Origin: Euptelea pleiosperma
Lineage: Eukaryota; Streptophyta; Magnoliopsida; Ranunculales; Eupteleaceae
Assembly (NCBI GenBank): GCA_035048495.1
Contig: CM068542.1
Span: 38,035,109 to 38,099,108 of the forward strand
Reading direction: 5' to 3'
DNA length: 64,000 nt
The notes under the pieces are model-generated. The model worked only from the letters and a program-made list of their open reading frames with translations. It was not told where the DNA came from and made no database searches. Shown in pieces: positions 23,701 through 35,700 of this stretch. Positions within the stretch are counted from its first letter, which is position 1; the number at the start of each line of letters is the position of its first letter. Made by a program: the position numbers and the translations under genes.

Positions 23701-26700
23701 GTTTCGCCTTTCCCCAACAGGTCGATCTTGGGGTAAATGGTTGTTTAACATGGTATAAGAGCCTTAAGGCCTGGGAGGTTGCAAGTACAAGTCTCCAGCA
23801 GAGTGTATTCCCGCTAAGGGGGCGTGTTAGCGGATGGTGTGTTCCCACTCAAGTGTTGTGTTGGTCCGACGACCCGTTGGTATACATAGCTGTTTTGCCT
23901 ATCTCCAAGAGGTCGATCTTTTGGGGTAAATGGTTGTTTAACAGATTACAACCTTCTCCATTCTATGCACGAGGATGCATATAGGTAAGTGTACGCATTG
24001 ACGACCATTATTATAGTCATGGTTTCTTTTTAAAATCCATGATGATGCTTGCAGCATTACAGCCTTACAACATCTAGGCTTTGGCATCCATATCCATATC
24101 ATTATCTTGGTACCCTAGCTATAATGCAAAAATCCATATTTGAGAAAGATAATAGTAGTTGAAACAAGAAAGGAACATACACTGTGAAGAAATGCCTTCC
24201 GTGCAATATCTGATATAGTAAGCTGACTTTGGCTGGCATAAAGGAAAATACATTGTCACCATGGGATACAGGATATCTAAGCTAAATGGTGAAAAATCCA
24301 AAAGATCTTCTACTGACAAAAGATTGAAATATCCGGGTATATGGATTAATAGGACCTACGGAATTAGCCAACACAAAAATCTGGATCTTACAAAGATCGG
24401 CAAAAAAAGCGAAGCACCAGAATGCAAGTGGTTCATACTTTTATAATTGATTTAAGAGAAACGAACATAATTTGCAAGCTATAGAAATCACATCTGGTGC
24501 ATCGTCTAAAATTCTTAATCTAGCATGGCAGACTCCAGATTAAAGAACATGCAATCAAATACAGGGGCATTGAAGGATTATTAGTGCATAAAAAATAAAA
24601 TAAATAAAAAATACTTAATGAGCTGTAGATACGTACACATAGTTTGATCTAGTACATAAATGGGCATCTGATCGTTCCATATTATTTCTGGTACATAAAC
24701 TGAGGTTTCATCTCTAATTTTAACGACAGATGTATTTCATCTTATATGCTTATTAGGAAGAGTCGAGATGAAAGAACATGCAATCAAATACAGGGCATTT
24801 AAGGATTAGTAGTGGGGGAAAAAACTTAATGAGCTGTAGATACACACAGTTTGATCTAGTACATAAATGGGCATCTGATCATTTATATATTATTTTTGGT
24901 ACATAAATTGAGGTATCATCTTGATTTTTAACGACGGATGTATTTCATCTTAATACGCCTACTAGAACCAAGGCACATGATATAGGGCATTAAATCACCT
25001 CGCAATTACTGAATTTGGAAGCCAAGGTACTCATGCACAAGTGGTTAAAGAGTTCTGTTCAATGTACAGCAACTCATAGTTCAGCCTCCTGATTGAAAAT
25101 AACAGAACGAATGCATTCAAGAAAATAAATAATACAAGCAGCCCCAAGTCAACCAACTTTTTTTTGAACGGGTGATGATGACATCTTATGAACAAAAAGA
25201 AAGGAAATGAAAATAAGGGAAAGGGAAGCTAGATAAGACTTCCTATAAAAAATATTGCCGGATAACTTCTTTAGCCAAAGAGTTGGCCACATCATTAGCA
25301 CTTCTACAAGTACGCCAATACAATCTTTATCCTTTCAGATTACCACACTACCCAAGACAGCATGGAGACTTGTGGAGAGTTCATCTCATCCAATCTCTGG
25401 AAGAAAACAGAGCAGGTTAATCCGAAGGCTTGAGATCTTAGTGAATGGTGTTCCGGCTGGTTATTTTGGGAGTTCTAGGGGGTTGAGGCAGGGGGATCCA
25501 CTATCCCCATTCTTATTCATTGTAGTGGTTGAAGTTTTGAGCAGAATGATTAGGAGGGCGTCGGAAGGGGGTATGATTGAAGGTTTCCTCTCGAGCAGTA
25601 GAGGCCCTCGAGTCACTCATCTACAGTTTGCCGATGATACGATTATTTTCGCTCAGGCCTCCCATGGGCAGTTGAGGCACATTCGTTGTGTCCTTAGATG
25701 TTTCGAAGCGGTTTCAGGTTTGAGCATTAATTTGGCTAAAAGCGAAATTTATGGGGTTGGCAAGGTGACGGGTCTGAAGTTTCTAGCAAAGACCTTGGGA
25801 TGTAAAGTTGGTAGACTCCCCAAGACATATCTTGGGCTCCCGTTGGGGGCTAAGTATAAATCAAAGGCTATTTGGGATCCAGTGGTGGAGAGATTCGAAA
25901 AGAGACTGGGCGGATGGAAGAAGAAATATCTCTCTAAAGGAGGTAAGATTACTCTTATTAAGAGTACGTTATCTAGTTTGCCCATATATTACCTCTCCCT
26001 GTTTTCCATTCCGGCGAGCGTGGCGAAGGATTTGGAGAAGAAGATGAGAAACTTCTTGTGGAACGAAAAGGACGACCACAAGATCCACCTAGTGGAATGG
26101 GCTAGGATTTGCAAGCCCAAGGAGGAAGGTGGTTTAGGTTTCCGGTGCCTTAGAGAGATGAACGAGGCCCTTTTGGGGAAATGGCTTTGGCGCCTTGGCG
26201 AAGAAGAAGATAGCTTGTGGGGGTCGGTCATAGCCAGGATGTATGGAGTTGAGTGGGTAAGGGGAGAAGGGGCATCTGTCACTCAGTCTTATGGGTGCAG
26301 CCTTTGGAAAGGCATCTGGAAGGAGGTGGACCACTTTAGCAAAGGGATCCAGTTTAAAGTGGGAAAAGGAGAGAAGATTCGATTGTGGGAGGGGGTGATA
26401 TCGTGGAGACTAGGGTTCAGGAGGAATCTGAATGACTAGGAAGTGAAAAGCCTGGCTAATCTGCTGTTTAGGATAGGGGACACCCCACCCATATCGACAG
26501 AGGCTGATAAAAGAAATTGGAGATGGGAATGCAATGGAGTGTTTTCTGTCAGCTCGTTTTACCTCCACCTCAGTAGTCCGGGCCGGACTCTTTTCCCTAT
26601 TGCTAGGGTATGGGGGCACCAATCCCGACGAAGGTGAAGTTTTTCATTTGGACCACTATCTTTGATAAGATTCAAACGGTAAATCACTTGCAAAGGAGGG

Positions 26701-29700
26701 GGATGATGATCCCTAATAGGTGTTCCCTTGTGCAAATCAGAGGGAGAAGACGTGGATCACCTGATGCTTCATTGTCCTTTTACTTACTCCATCTGGAATG
26801 CTTGGTTCTCCATCTTTGGAATCTCCTTTGTGGTTCCGAAGCATGTGGATACGTTTTATGACTCGATGGAGATAGGGGTGTTTTCAAGTAGAGAAGGGTA
26901 CCTTTGGCGAATCCTTCCGTTTGCTACTATGTGGGCCATTTGGAAAGAGAGGAATCAACGCATTTTTTAAGGGGAGGAGGCAGACATCCAGAGGGTCATG
27001 TTGAAAATTAAAGCCTTTGTATCTTTGGTCCTCTATTTCGGAGGAGTTCCGTAATTGTCTGTTTGACGCTTTTGTGTTTAGATGGAAAGAGATGCTTAGA
27101 GGATCCCTCCCCAGTTAGTTGGTGTTTCTTGGTTTAGCTTGGGGGTATCTCGTCTTGAAATCGCCGTTGTATCTTTCTTTTGGGTTTTTCCCTCTTTAAT
27201 ATCAAATCCACTATATCAAAAAAAAAAAAAAAAACGAGAGGTCAACTGTTGTTGAAAGAGCACAAAATCCAGGAGTTGTAACCCATTCATTTTTTTGATA
27301 ATTGTGTATATTGCATTAAAAAGGGGAAAACCCCAAAAAGAACAAAGGACGTATAGACACAGTATTTCTTAATTGTAAAATTATTTGTTCTTAACTGCAA
27401 CATACTAATGGAAGATTATCAACAAAAGCAATATGTCTTGCACAATATTATAACAACATAATCAATAATGTTAACAAGATAATAAAATAAGATCACTGGG
27501 AATTGATCATATTAAAATGGCTATCCTAATCCTAACAAAAATTCCCAATCCCCTTTAGGGAAAAAAAATTTATATTATCTGCAATTCTTAAGCTATTCTC
27601 AAAAAATCATAACGAAACAAAGGAAAAACATGTTACAAAGCATGGATCTTAAAGAGAAAAGTATAATACTAATTTCACATTGCAATAACTAGATTTGTTA
27701 AGATTAAACCTGCTTGCTAAGTAGTTGAAAACAATGGTGACGACAAAATAATCAGTATCAACTCACCCCTTCAAGTGATGCTCTTGTAGTTGAATTTGAA
27801 GTTGATGGTCAGCTAAAATTCCAGATGAACCTAAAGATGAAAGCTTTTCCTTCAAAACAGAAGCTGCAAAGCACCTCTTAGCATATCAGGCAAAAGAATA
27901 CACATGCTAGCAATGAAAGAATTGACAGCCAAGGTTTAAAATCTAGTTCTCCTTCAGCATTTTGATAAGCTGGCAGAAGAAGACATAGGAGAAAAAATGA
28001 TATGTCCCAATACGAAAAAAAAAATATAACTATCCATTTACATTAAACAATTCTAATGCTTAATTAAGTGTGGTTTATCTTTTAAATTTGTTATAAAAGA
28101 TAACACTATAAATAACTTTTGATAACTAAAGCAGGCTTTAGGTATGAGACAATGTATACCCCAATGTGTCATCTCAGTACCTTACCAGAACGATACAGAA
28201 GGTAACAAGACAGCAAATTGGGTATATGTATTGTTTCATACCAAAAACCTACCTCAAGTTATCAAAATTATTTTATAGCTTATGTTTTCTTTCATAACAC
28301 ATTTAAAATATAAACAAAATTAAAACACTCCGTCTTTTAAGAATTTGCCATATCGGAGACCTGGCCATATTCACATGTCGAACACATGCACACCTTTTCA
28401 AACAAATCTCAATTCATTCAAAAGTTTTGTTTTCAGCTATCATTTGTATATATGTGAATTTAATATATATTAGCTTAATGTAAATACATTCTTTCTATGT
28501 TGCATACTTAACATGGACTAAAGTATTTAAAAGATATATCTTTCAACATAAATAATGAACTGCACAGACATGTCGACATTTTGATTTTGTGGGGGTCAGC
28601 GTGTCGGACACCGACCCAAGGATTTAAATTTCATTTTCTATTGGGTATCGGCCCAAGTCAAAACCGAAATTTCAAATGGAATTTTGAAATTTCAAAAAAA
28701 TCTTGGAAAAAAACAAAAACAAAATTTCGGGTGAAAGAATATTTTTTTGTTTTGAGAAGTAATATGTTATATTGAACAAAAGGGGCGAACTCCACTGAAA
28801 CAAGCAGGAAGGGCCTTCAAAGGAAAGCCACAACACTGAACAATCTACATATCACATGGGAGAAGAACCTCTAAGCATCTCATCCCATCTAAAAACAAAA
28901 GCATAAAAAAAAGCACCCTCTAAACTCAAAACATGAGGAGGACCACAAGTACAAAAGGGCTTCAATGCTCAACACCACCCTGGGAATGTCTTCCTCTTTC
29001 CCTTCGAAGATATGAAAATTTCTCTCCTTCCAAATAGCCCAAGTAATAGCAAAAGGGAGTATACACCAAAGGAATAGTCCTCCCCCAATGAATGTCTCCA
29101 AAGCACTCCCTTGGACTAAATTTATCACATGACCCGGGATCACGTCATCGATGCCAAAAAGGGCGAATAAGATCAATCATATAGCGAATGCAAAGGGGCA
29201 ATGAATCAACAGATGCCCCCACCGACTCGGCACTGAACTTGCACAAGGAGCACCTATTAGGTAACATCATAACCCTATTGTTCAAATGGTCCACTGTCAA
29301 AATCTTGTCCAATATGGCAGTCCATACGGGAAAAAAAAAACTTTGGACGGGACAAGGACCCCCCAAACCAAAGCCACCAAAAAGAAGCAAAGTGTGGAAA
29401 AAAATGAGCTAACAAAGAATACTCCTTTAGGATCCCACCTCTATACCCTCTCATCCGGATGTGTAGCTGCCGACAGGGCGTCAACCACTCTAGACAGAAG
29501 AGAGCCAACTCCGTACACCTCCCAATCATTGAGGTTTCTTCCAAAACCAAAGTTCCAGGCTACATCCTCATCCGACCTCATCACACATTCTTGAATCTTT
29601 GCCCCTTCGGGCTCTGACAGATGGTAAAGAAACGGAAAAGAGTCCTGAAACGATTCTTCTTCACACCAAATATCCTAATAGTGTTAACCAAGATTTTGTT

Positions 29701-32700
29701 TTCTGATAAGTGTGTTACCAAGATATTAAATTTTGCAAAATATTTCCTATTCCCAAGAAACTGAAATGGAAATCAATTAATATGTTAGTGGCGCAATGTT
29801 ACACATGAAATCACTATTCATTTCGATGAATAGTGTTTTTTGTTCGAAATTTTGAAATTGCAAGAGATTTTTTGGATTATTTCGACAAAAAGAGAAAAAA
29901 ACATATTTGAGCTTTTTTGGCTCCAATCAAATGGAAAGAAATCTCCAATTAGGATAGTTTTGGTGTATAGATCTACAAAAGGGTGGGCTAAACATTCATG
30001 GGGTGAGTGGCTTGAAAGAGTGCGCCACGTGGCATTTTTTAGGGTGGGCGTCAATGTTTGATATCCATGGGTGAACATCAAAGATTTTGGGTACTGCCAT
30101 ATGTACGGATGTACCTAGTCTATATCTTTATTTTTTTTTCTTTTTTTGGTATGGACCTAGTTTATATCTTTTGATCTGCAATATCTTACCTAGTCTATAT
30201 CAATTTCCCCTTATTAATATTAATAATATATGTGGTTGGCAATTGGGACATTTAAAAATAAGCATTGTTGTTGGCATTTTATAAATCCACACCGTTAGAT
30301 GGCTCTTGAGATTCACATCACACAAACCTTGATGACCATCCAACGGAATGGACTGTGGACCATAGAGATGCTAATAACTTGTTGCAAGCCGTACAGATTG
30401 AAATAATTGACCTTAAATGAAGGTCCAATCCAATGATTTGCCCAATATAGCAACTACGTATATGAGCCAACTTATCAAAAGAATTATCTATGCTTGTATG
30501 AGGAAGGGCCTCATACAAAGTTTGGTGCAACCACACATAAAATGCCACGTGGCAAACACTTTCAATGTGACTATGTTCTCATTTATGCATTATGTACTTT
30601 TTAATTTTATATAATATACTTAATGTGACATGATTTAGTCATTATAATCATTTTCTTACATTTGTCTTTTACTTTCAATACCTACTTCAGCATGTAACAA
30701 ACACTACAAACATTCATTTCCACACTTCATATGGTTATTTATTATTGAGCATCCTTCACTTGGTAATTGGTAGCTCGTATTATGACTGTTGTCACCACAC
30801 GATCATAAGTGGAAGTAATATCACATGATGAGTGGAGAATGCCTTCTTTGAAGGCGAGCGATCCCATTTTGGGTCTAATTTCTATAATCATTCCTTCCTC
30901 TTAAGGGGAGTTTCTCTTGATGAGTCAAGCGAATTTGATTCATCAGGGACTTGTACGGTCTAGGTTAACACAAGCTTCCTTACATAAGCCTGATCCTGGT
31001 TTGCATGATTTTGGGTTGAAAACCATACTTAACCCATCAACAGGGTTATAGGATGGGTATGTTCCTGCTGTCAGAGACCTACTTGTAATATCTTATATTC
31101 TACAGGGGGCCCTTGTAATATTGTAAAACTTCACTTAATATATATATTGGGTGAAATCGTATAGGCTATTCTAAGCTCTACACGATTTCTCCTCTTCCCC
31201 CAATTCTCTTCTCCTCTCCTCTCTTCCATCTCTAACCCTAATTTCTTATCCTGGTTACGATCCAAGATTGCAACATGGTATCAGAGCATAGTTATGTAAC
31301 CATGGCTCAATCCTAAAGGTCTGAAGAACCCTAGGGATTGTGAAATTCGATACAAAGGGCTTTCCAAAGAAGGAGATCATCTCCCATGGATAGCCGCAGG
31401 CTTTAGAAGAGTCTGAAACCCTAGCCGCCTACTCCAAAAGGTTGGAGAAGTTCTCCCAGGCCTAGCTGCCCACTCCAAAAGCCTGGAGAAGAGCTATCTG
31501 GCATAGCCGCCCACTCCAGAAGGCTGGAGAAGAGCCGCCAAGCCTAGCCGCCCCTTCCAAAAGGTCAGAGAAGACCCTCTGGACCTAGCCGCGGGTCTCA
31601 AAGGAGCCCAGAACCTCTCCCTAGTGCTACCACACCTATCCAGGAACCTCTTTAGGTCTCCGGAACCATTCACAAGTTTCCCGCGGGTAGTTTTTTCTCC
31701 AATAGAAAATCTATAAAGGAGTTGTTCCAAAAATGTCTGAATAATGTGATTTACACCTCCACAGCAGCAGTTCAGGTGATTTCTTATCAGTCCAAGTTGC
31801 TCTATTCCTCAGAAAAGTCTTCTCTACTACTATGAATACATCTGAGGAGTCATCTTCTGCCAAGTCAAAGATCATTGTTGCCCTATCCAGTCTGGGAAGT
31901 CATGATGATCACAGCCCGGGCCTACAGATCACTACGGTGAAACTCGACGGGACCAACTACCTCGCATGGTCTCAATCTACCAAGATGTACATCACTGGAC
32001 GAGGTAAAGCCGGCTATATCACTGGACGTGTCACTGCACCTGATTCCTCCGATGCTACGTTTGAGAAGTGGGAAGCAGAAAACTCGATGGTCATGTCATG
32101 GCTACTTCGCTCCATGCATTCATCGATCAGCACAGGCTTCCTCTTTCTCCCAACTGCCAAGGATATATGGGACATTGCATCTCAGACCTACTCCCAAGAT
32201 GGGAATTTTGCTAGGATGTATGAACTTCAGCAGGAGATAGCACATCTGAAACAAGGCGATCTTCCTTTGGGATCATACTACGCTGCATTACGCAGCAAGT
32301 GGGAAGAGGTAGATCACTACCAGACCTACACCCCTGCATGTACCAAGGATGCTACGAAGTTCCGGAAGATGATTATGCGCAGTCGCATATTCGAGTTTTT
32401 TGGCGGCTTGAACCAAAGCTATGAGCAGGTTCGAGCCAACATCTTGGGCAGAGATCCACCGCCGTCGACCATTGCACAGGTCTACTCCAACATCCAGAGC
32501 GAGGACAGCAGGAAGAGAGCCATGAGCTCTAAAACAGATGCTTATGTTCCTTTATCTGAGAAGTCTGCCTTGGCCACTCAGAAATTGAGCAAACCCACAT
32601 CCAAGAAGGATGGGGATAATGATGATCGTGATCGACTCAGATGTGATCACTGTGGCAAGCGTCGCCACACTCGGGGACCTGCTGGAGTCTTCATGGTCGT

Positions 32701-35700
32701 CCCGCACAATTCTCTGGGGGGAAACAAGGCTCCTCAAAGAAGCCCTCTGGTAGCAAACATGGAACCTCAGCCGCTCATGCCACCAGTCAAGATTCCTCAG
32801 ATGTGACCCCTTCCTCTGGGCAGTCCAACACCTTCTCTAGCATGGACATTGACAGGCTTCGACAATTACTTACTCAGCTTGATGACCCTTCCCCACCTAC
32901 ATCATCATTTGCTCAGATAGGTACATCCCATTCGGCCCACCATATATCTACGGCACCCATTGGTCCTTCCTGGATCATTGATTCTGGTGCCTCCGATCAT
33001 ATGACTGGTATGCCATCCCTTTTCTCCACCTATAATATCTGCTCGGGTAAGGACAAGGTTCGCTTGGCCGATGGCACCTTCTCCTCTATCTCAGGGAAGG
33101 GCACTATCTCTGCCACACCTACTTTGTCTTTATCCTCTGTACTTCATGTTCCTAAATTCACCACTAACCTGTTTCTGTTAGCCATCTTACTAAGAGCCTA
33201 AACTGCAGTGTTACCTTTTTTCCTACTCACTATGTTTTTCAGGACTTGGAGACGAGGCGAATGATTGGCAGTAGTCGTGAGGATGGTGGATTGTACCTAC
33301 TCGATAGCTAGCCGACTTCATATTCTGTTGCACATCAGTCTAGTGCTAATGTGAGTAGTTCTAGCATTAATAAAGACATGTTAATGCGATAGCATAACAG
33401 GCTAGGTCATTTACCGCTTTCAGTCATGAAGAGTCTGTTACCTCAGTTTGCGTCTATTCCATTTTTTGAGTTCAACTGTAAAATTTGTGTACTTGCAAAA
33501 CAACGTCGGGTGTCTTTTCCGACCATTAATAAAAAAAGTACGTTTCCTTTACAACTTGCGCACTCTGATGTTTGGGGATCCAATCCCACTACTTCTATCT
33601 TTGGTTTTCGCTACTTTGTGGTTTTTGTAGATGATTACAGTCGTTACACTTGGATCTACCTTATGAAATCAAAAAATGAGGTGCATACTATCTTTCAGAC
33701 CTTCCATAAAATGGTGTGCAATCAATTGGGCACCACCCTAAAAGTCCTACGCACTAACAATAGGGGGGAATACATGTACAGTGGCCTTGCCTCCTACTTT
33801 GAGGAGCATGGAATTCTTCATCAAACTTCATGGGCCGATACACCTCAACAGAATGGGACCGCTGAGCGAAAACATCGCCATGTCCTGGAGGTTGCTAGGG
33901 CACTTCTTCTTGGTACTAGGGTACCCAAGGGTTATTGGGCTGACACAGTGTTGACGGCATCCTACTTGATAAATCGGATGCCCTCTCGTGTCTTGGGGTC
34001 GAAGTCTCCCTTTCACTCCTGTTTCCTTCATGTCCTGTGTTCTCCATTCCACCTAAGGTCTTTGGTTGTGTTTGCTATGTTCATGCCCATCACAGGAAGG
34101 ACAAGTTAGATCCGAAAGCCGTTTGATGTGTGTTCCTTGGCTATTCGTCCACTCAGAAAGGATATCGGTGTTTCCATCCCTTTACCTGCCGTCGGTTTGT
34201 TTCTCTAGATGTTACCTTCTTTGAGAGTCTTCCCTTCTTCTCAGTTGATCGGACTTCTCTTCAGGGGGAGCTTGGGAGTATTGACGAGAGTCCGATACCT
34301 CCACAGCAGGAGATTCCTCAACCAGTACCCCTTGATTTGCCTGATGAGTCTCCCGTACCCTTGTCTTCATCTCCTACTGACACTGTGCCACAGGATCCGC
34401 AGCTGAAGACATATGCCAGACGACATCAAAAAGAAAAACAGTCCACCATCCAAGCTCACTGCCAGGAAATCCAACTCGATCCAGGTAGTCGTGTCCTCAG
34501 TGATCCTCGTGACAATATTTCTGTTGCTCTTCTACTATCCTTCCCATAGACATTGATGTACCTATTGCTCATCGGAAGGGTGTTCGGAACTGTGTTACCA
34601 AGCACCCTATCTCTCACTTTGTTTCCTATCAACAGCTCTCACCATCCTATAGGGCATTTTCTACTTCCCTATAGGGGTGTCAATTTTACCCGATTTAACC
34701 GGAACCGAATAGGAACCGGAACCGAAAACACCGGTTCCGGTACCACATTTTTGGGAACCGATTAAAAAGAACCAGAACCGGAACCGAACCGAAAACTAAT
34801 GGTTACGGTTCCGGTACGCTAATATGGAACCGAAACCGATAAGAACCGGAACCAAACCGATAAGAACCGGAACCGATATATAAATATAGTGTAAAAATTC
34901 TCATATTACCAAGATTGGACCCGTTATACCCGAAACTGGAACCGGAACCGAAAAAATTACATAATCGGTTCCGGTTCTGGTACCATCACTTTGAGAACCG
35001 GAACCGATAAGTACCCGAACCGATAAGAACCGGAACCGTTTGTTCTGGTTCTGGTCACCTTAGGAACCGAACCGGAACCGACCCGTTGACACCCTTACTT
35101 CCCTATCCAGTGTCACTCTGCCATCCGGTGTCTCAGATGCCCTCAGTCAGCCTCTGTGGAAAGCAGCCATGCTAGAGGAGATGACAGCTCTAGAAAAGAA
35201 TGGTACTTGGGATTTGGTTCCATTGCCTAGAGGAAAGAAACCCGTGGGGTGCAAGTGAGTATATACGGTGAAATACAAAGCAGATGGAAGCATCAACAGG
35301 TACAAGGCCCATCTCGTTGCAAAAGGGTACACACAGACTTATGGGATTAACTACCAGGAGACGTTTGCTCCTGTGGCCAAGATGAACTCAGTTCGAGTTC
35401 TGTTATCTCTCGCGGCAAATTTTTCTTGACCCCTCCACCAGTTGGATGTCAAGAATGCCTTCCTCCATGGTGATCTAGAGGAAGAGGTCTATATGACAGG
35501 TCCTCCGGGGTTCAGTCCGACTGGGAGTAAGGAACTTGTGTGCAGACTGAAGAAAGCCTTGTATGAGCTTAAACAGTCACCCAGGGCTTGGTTCGAGAGG
35601 TTCAGTTCCGCAGTCAAGAAGATTGGCTACTCACAGAGTCAGGCGGACCACACTCTCTTCATTAAGAGAAGTCATGGTCGTCTTACTGCTCTTATTGTGT

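Noticed and set aside
25255..26439. Independent protein-coding gene
   Set aside because: Carries LINE RT motifs, lies in an intron, has a following zf-RVT in broken frames and a poly-A tail.
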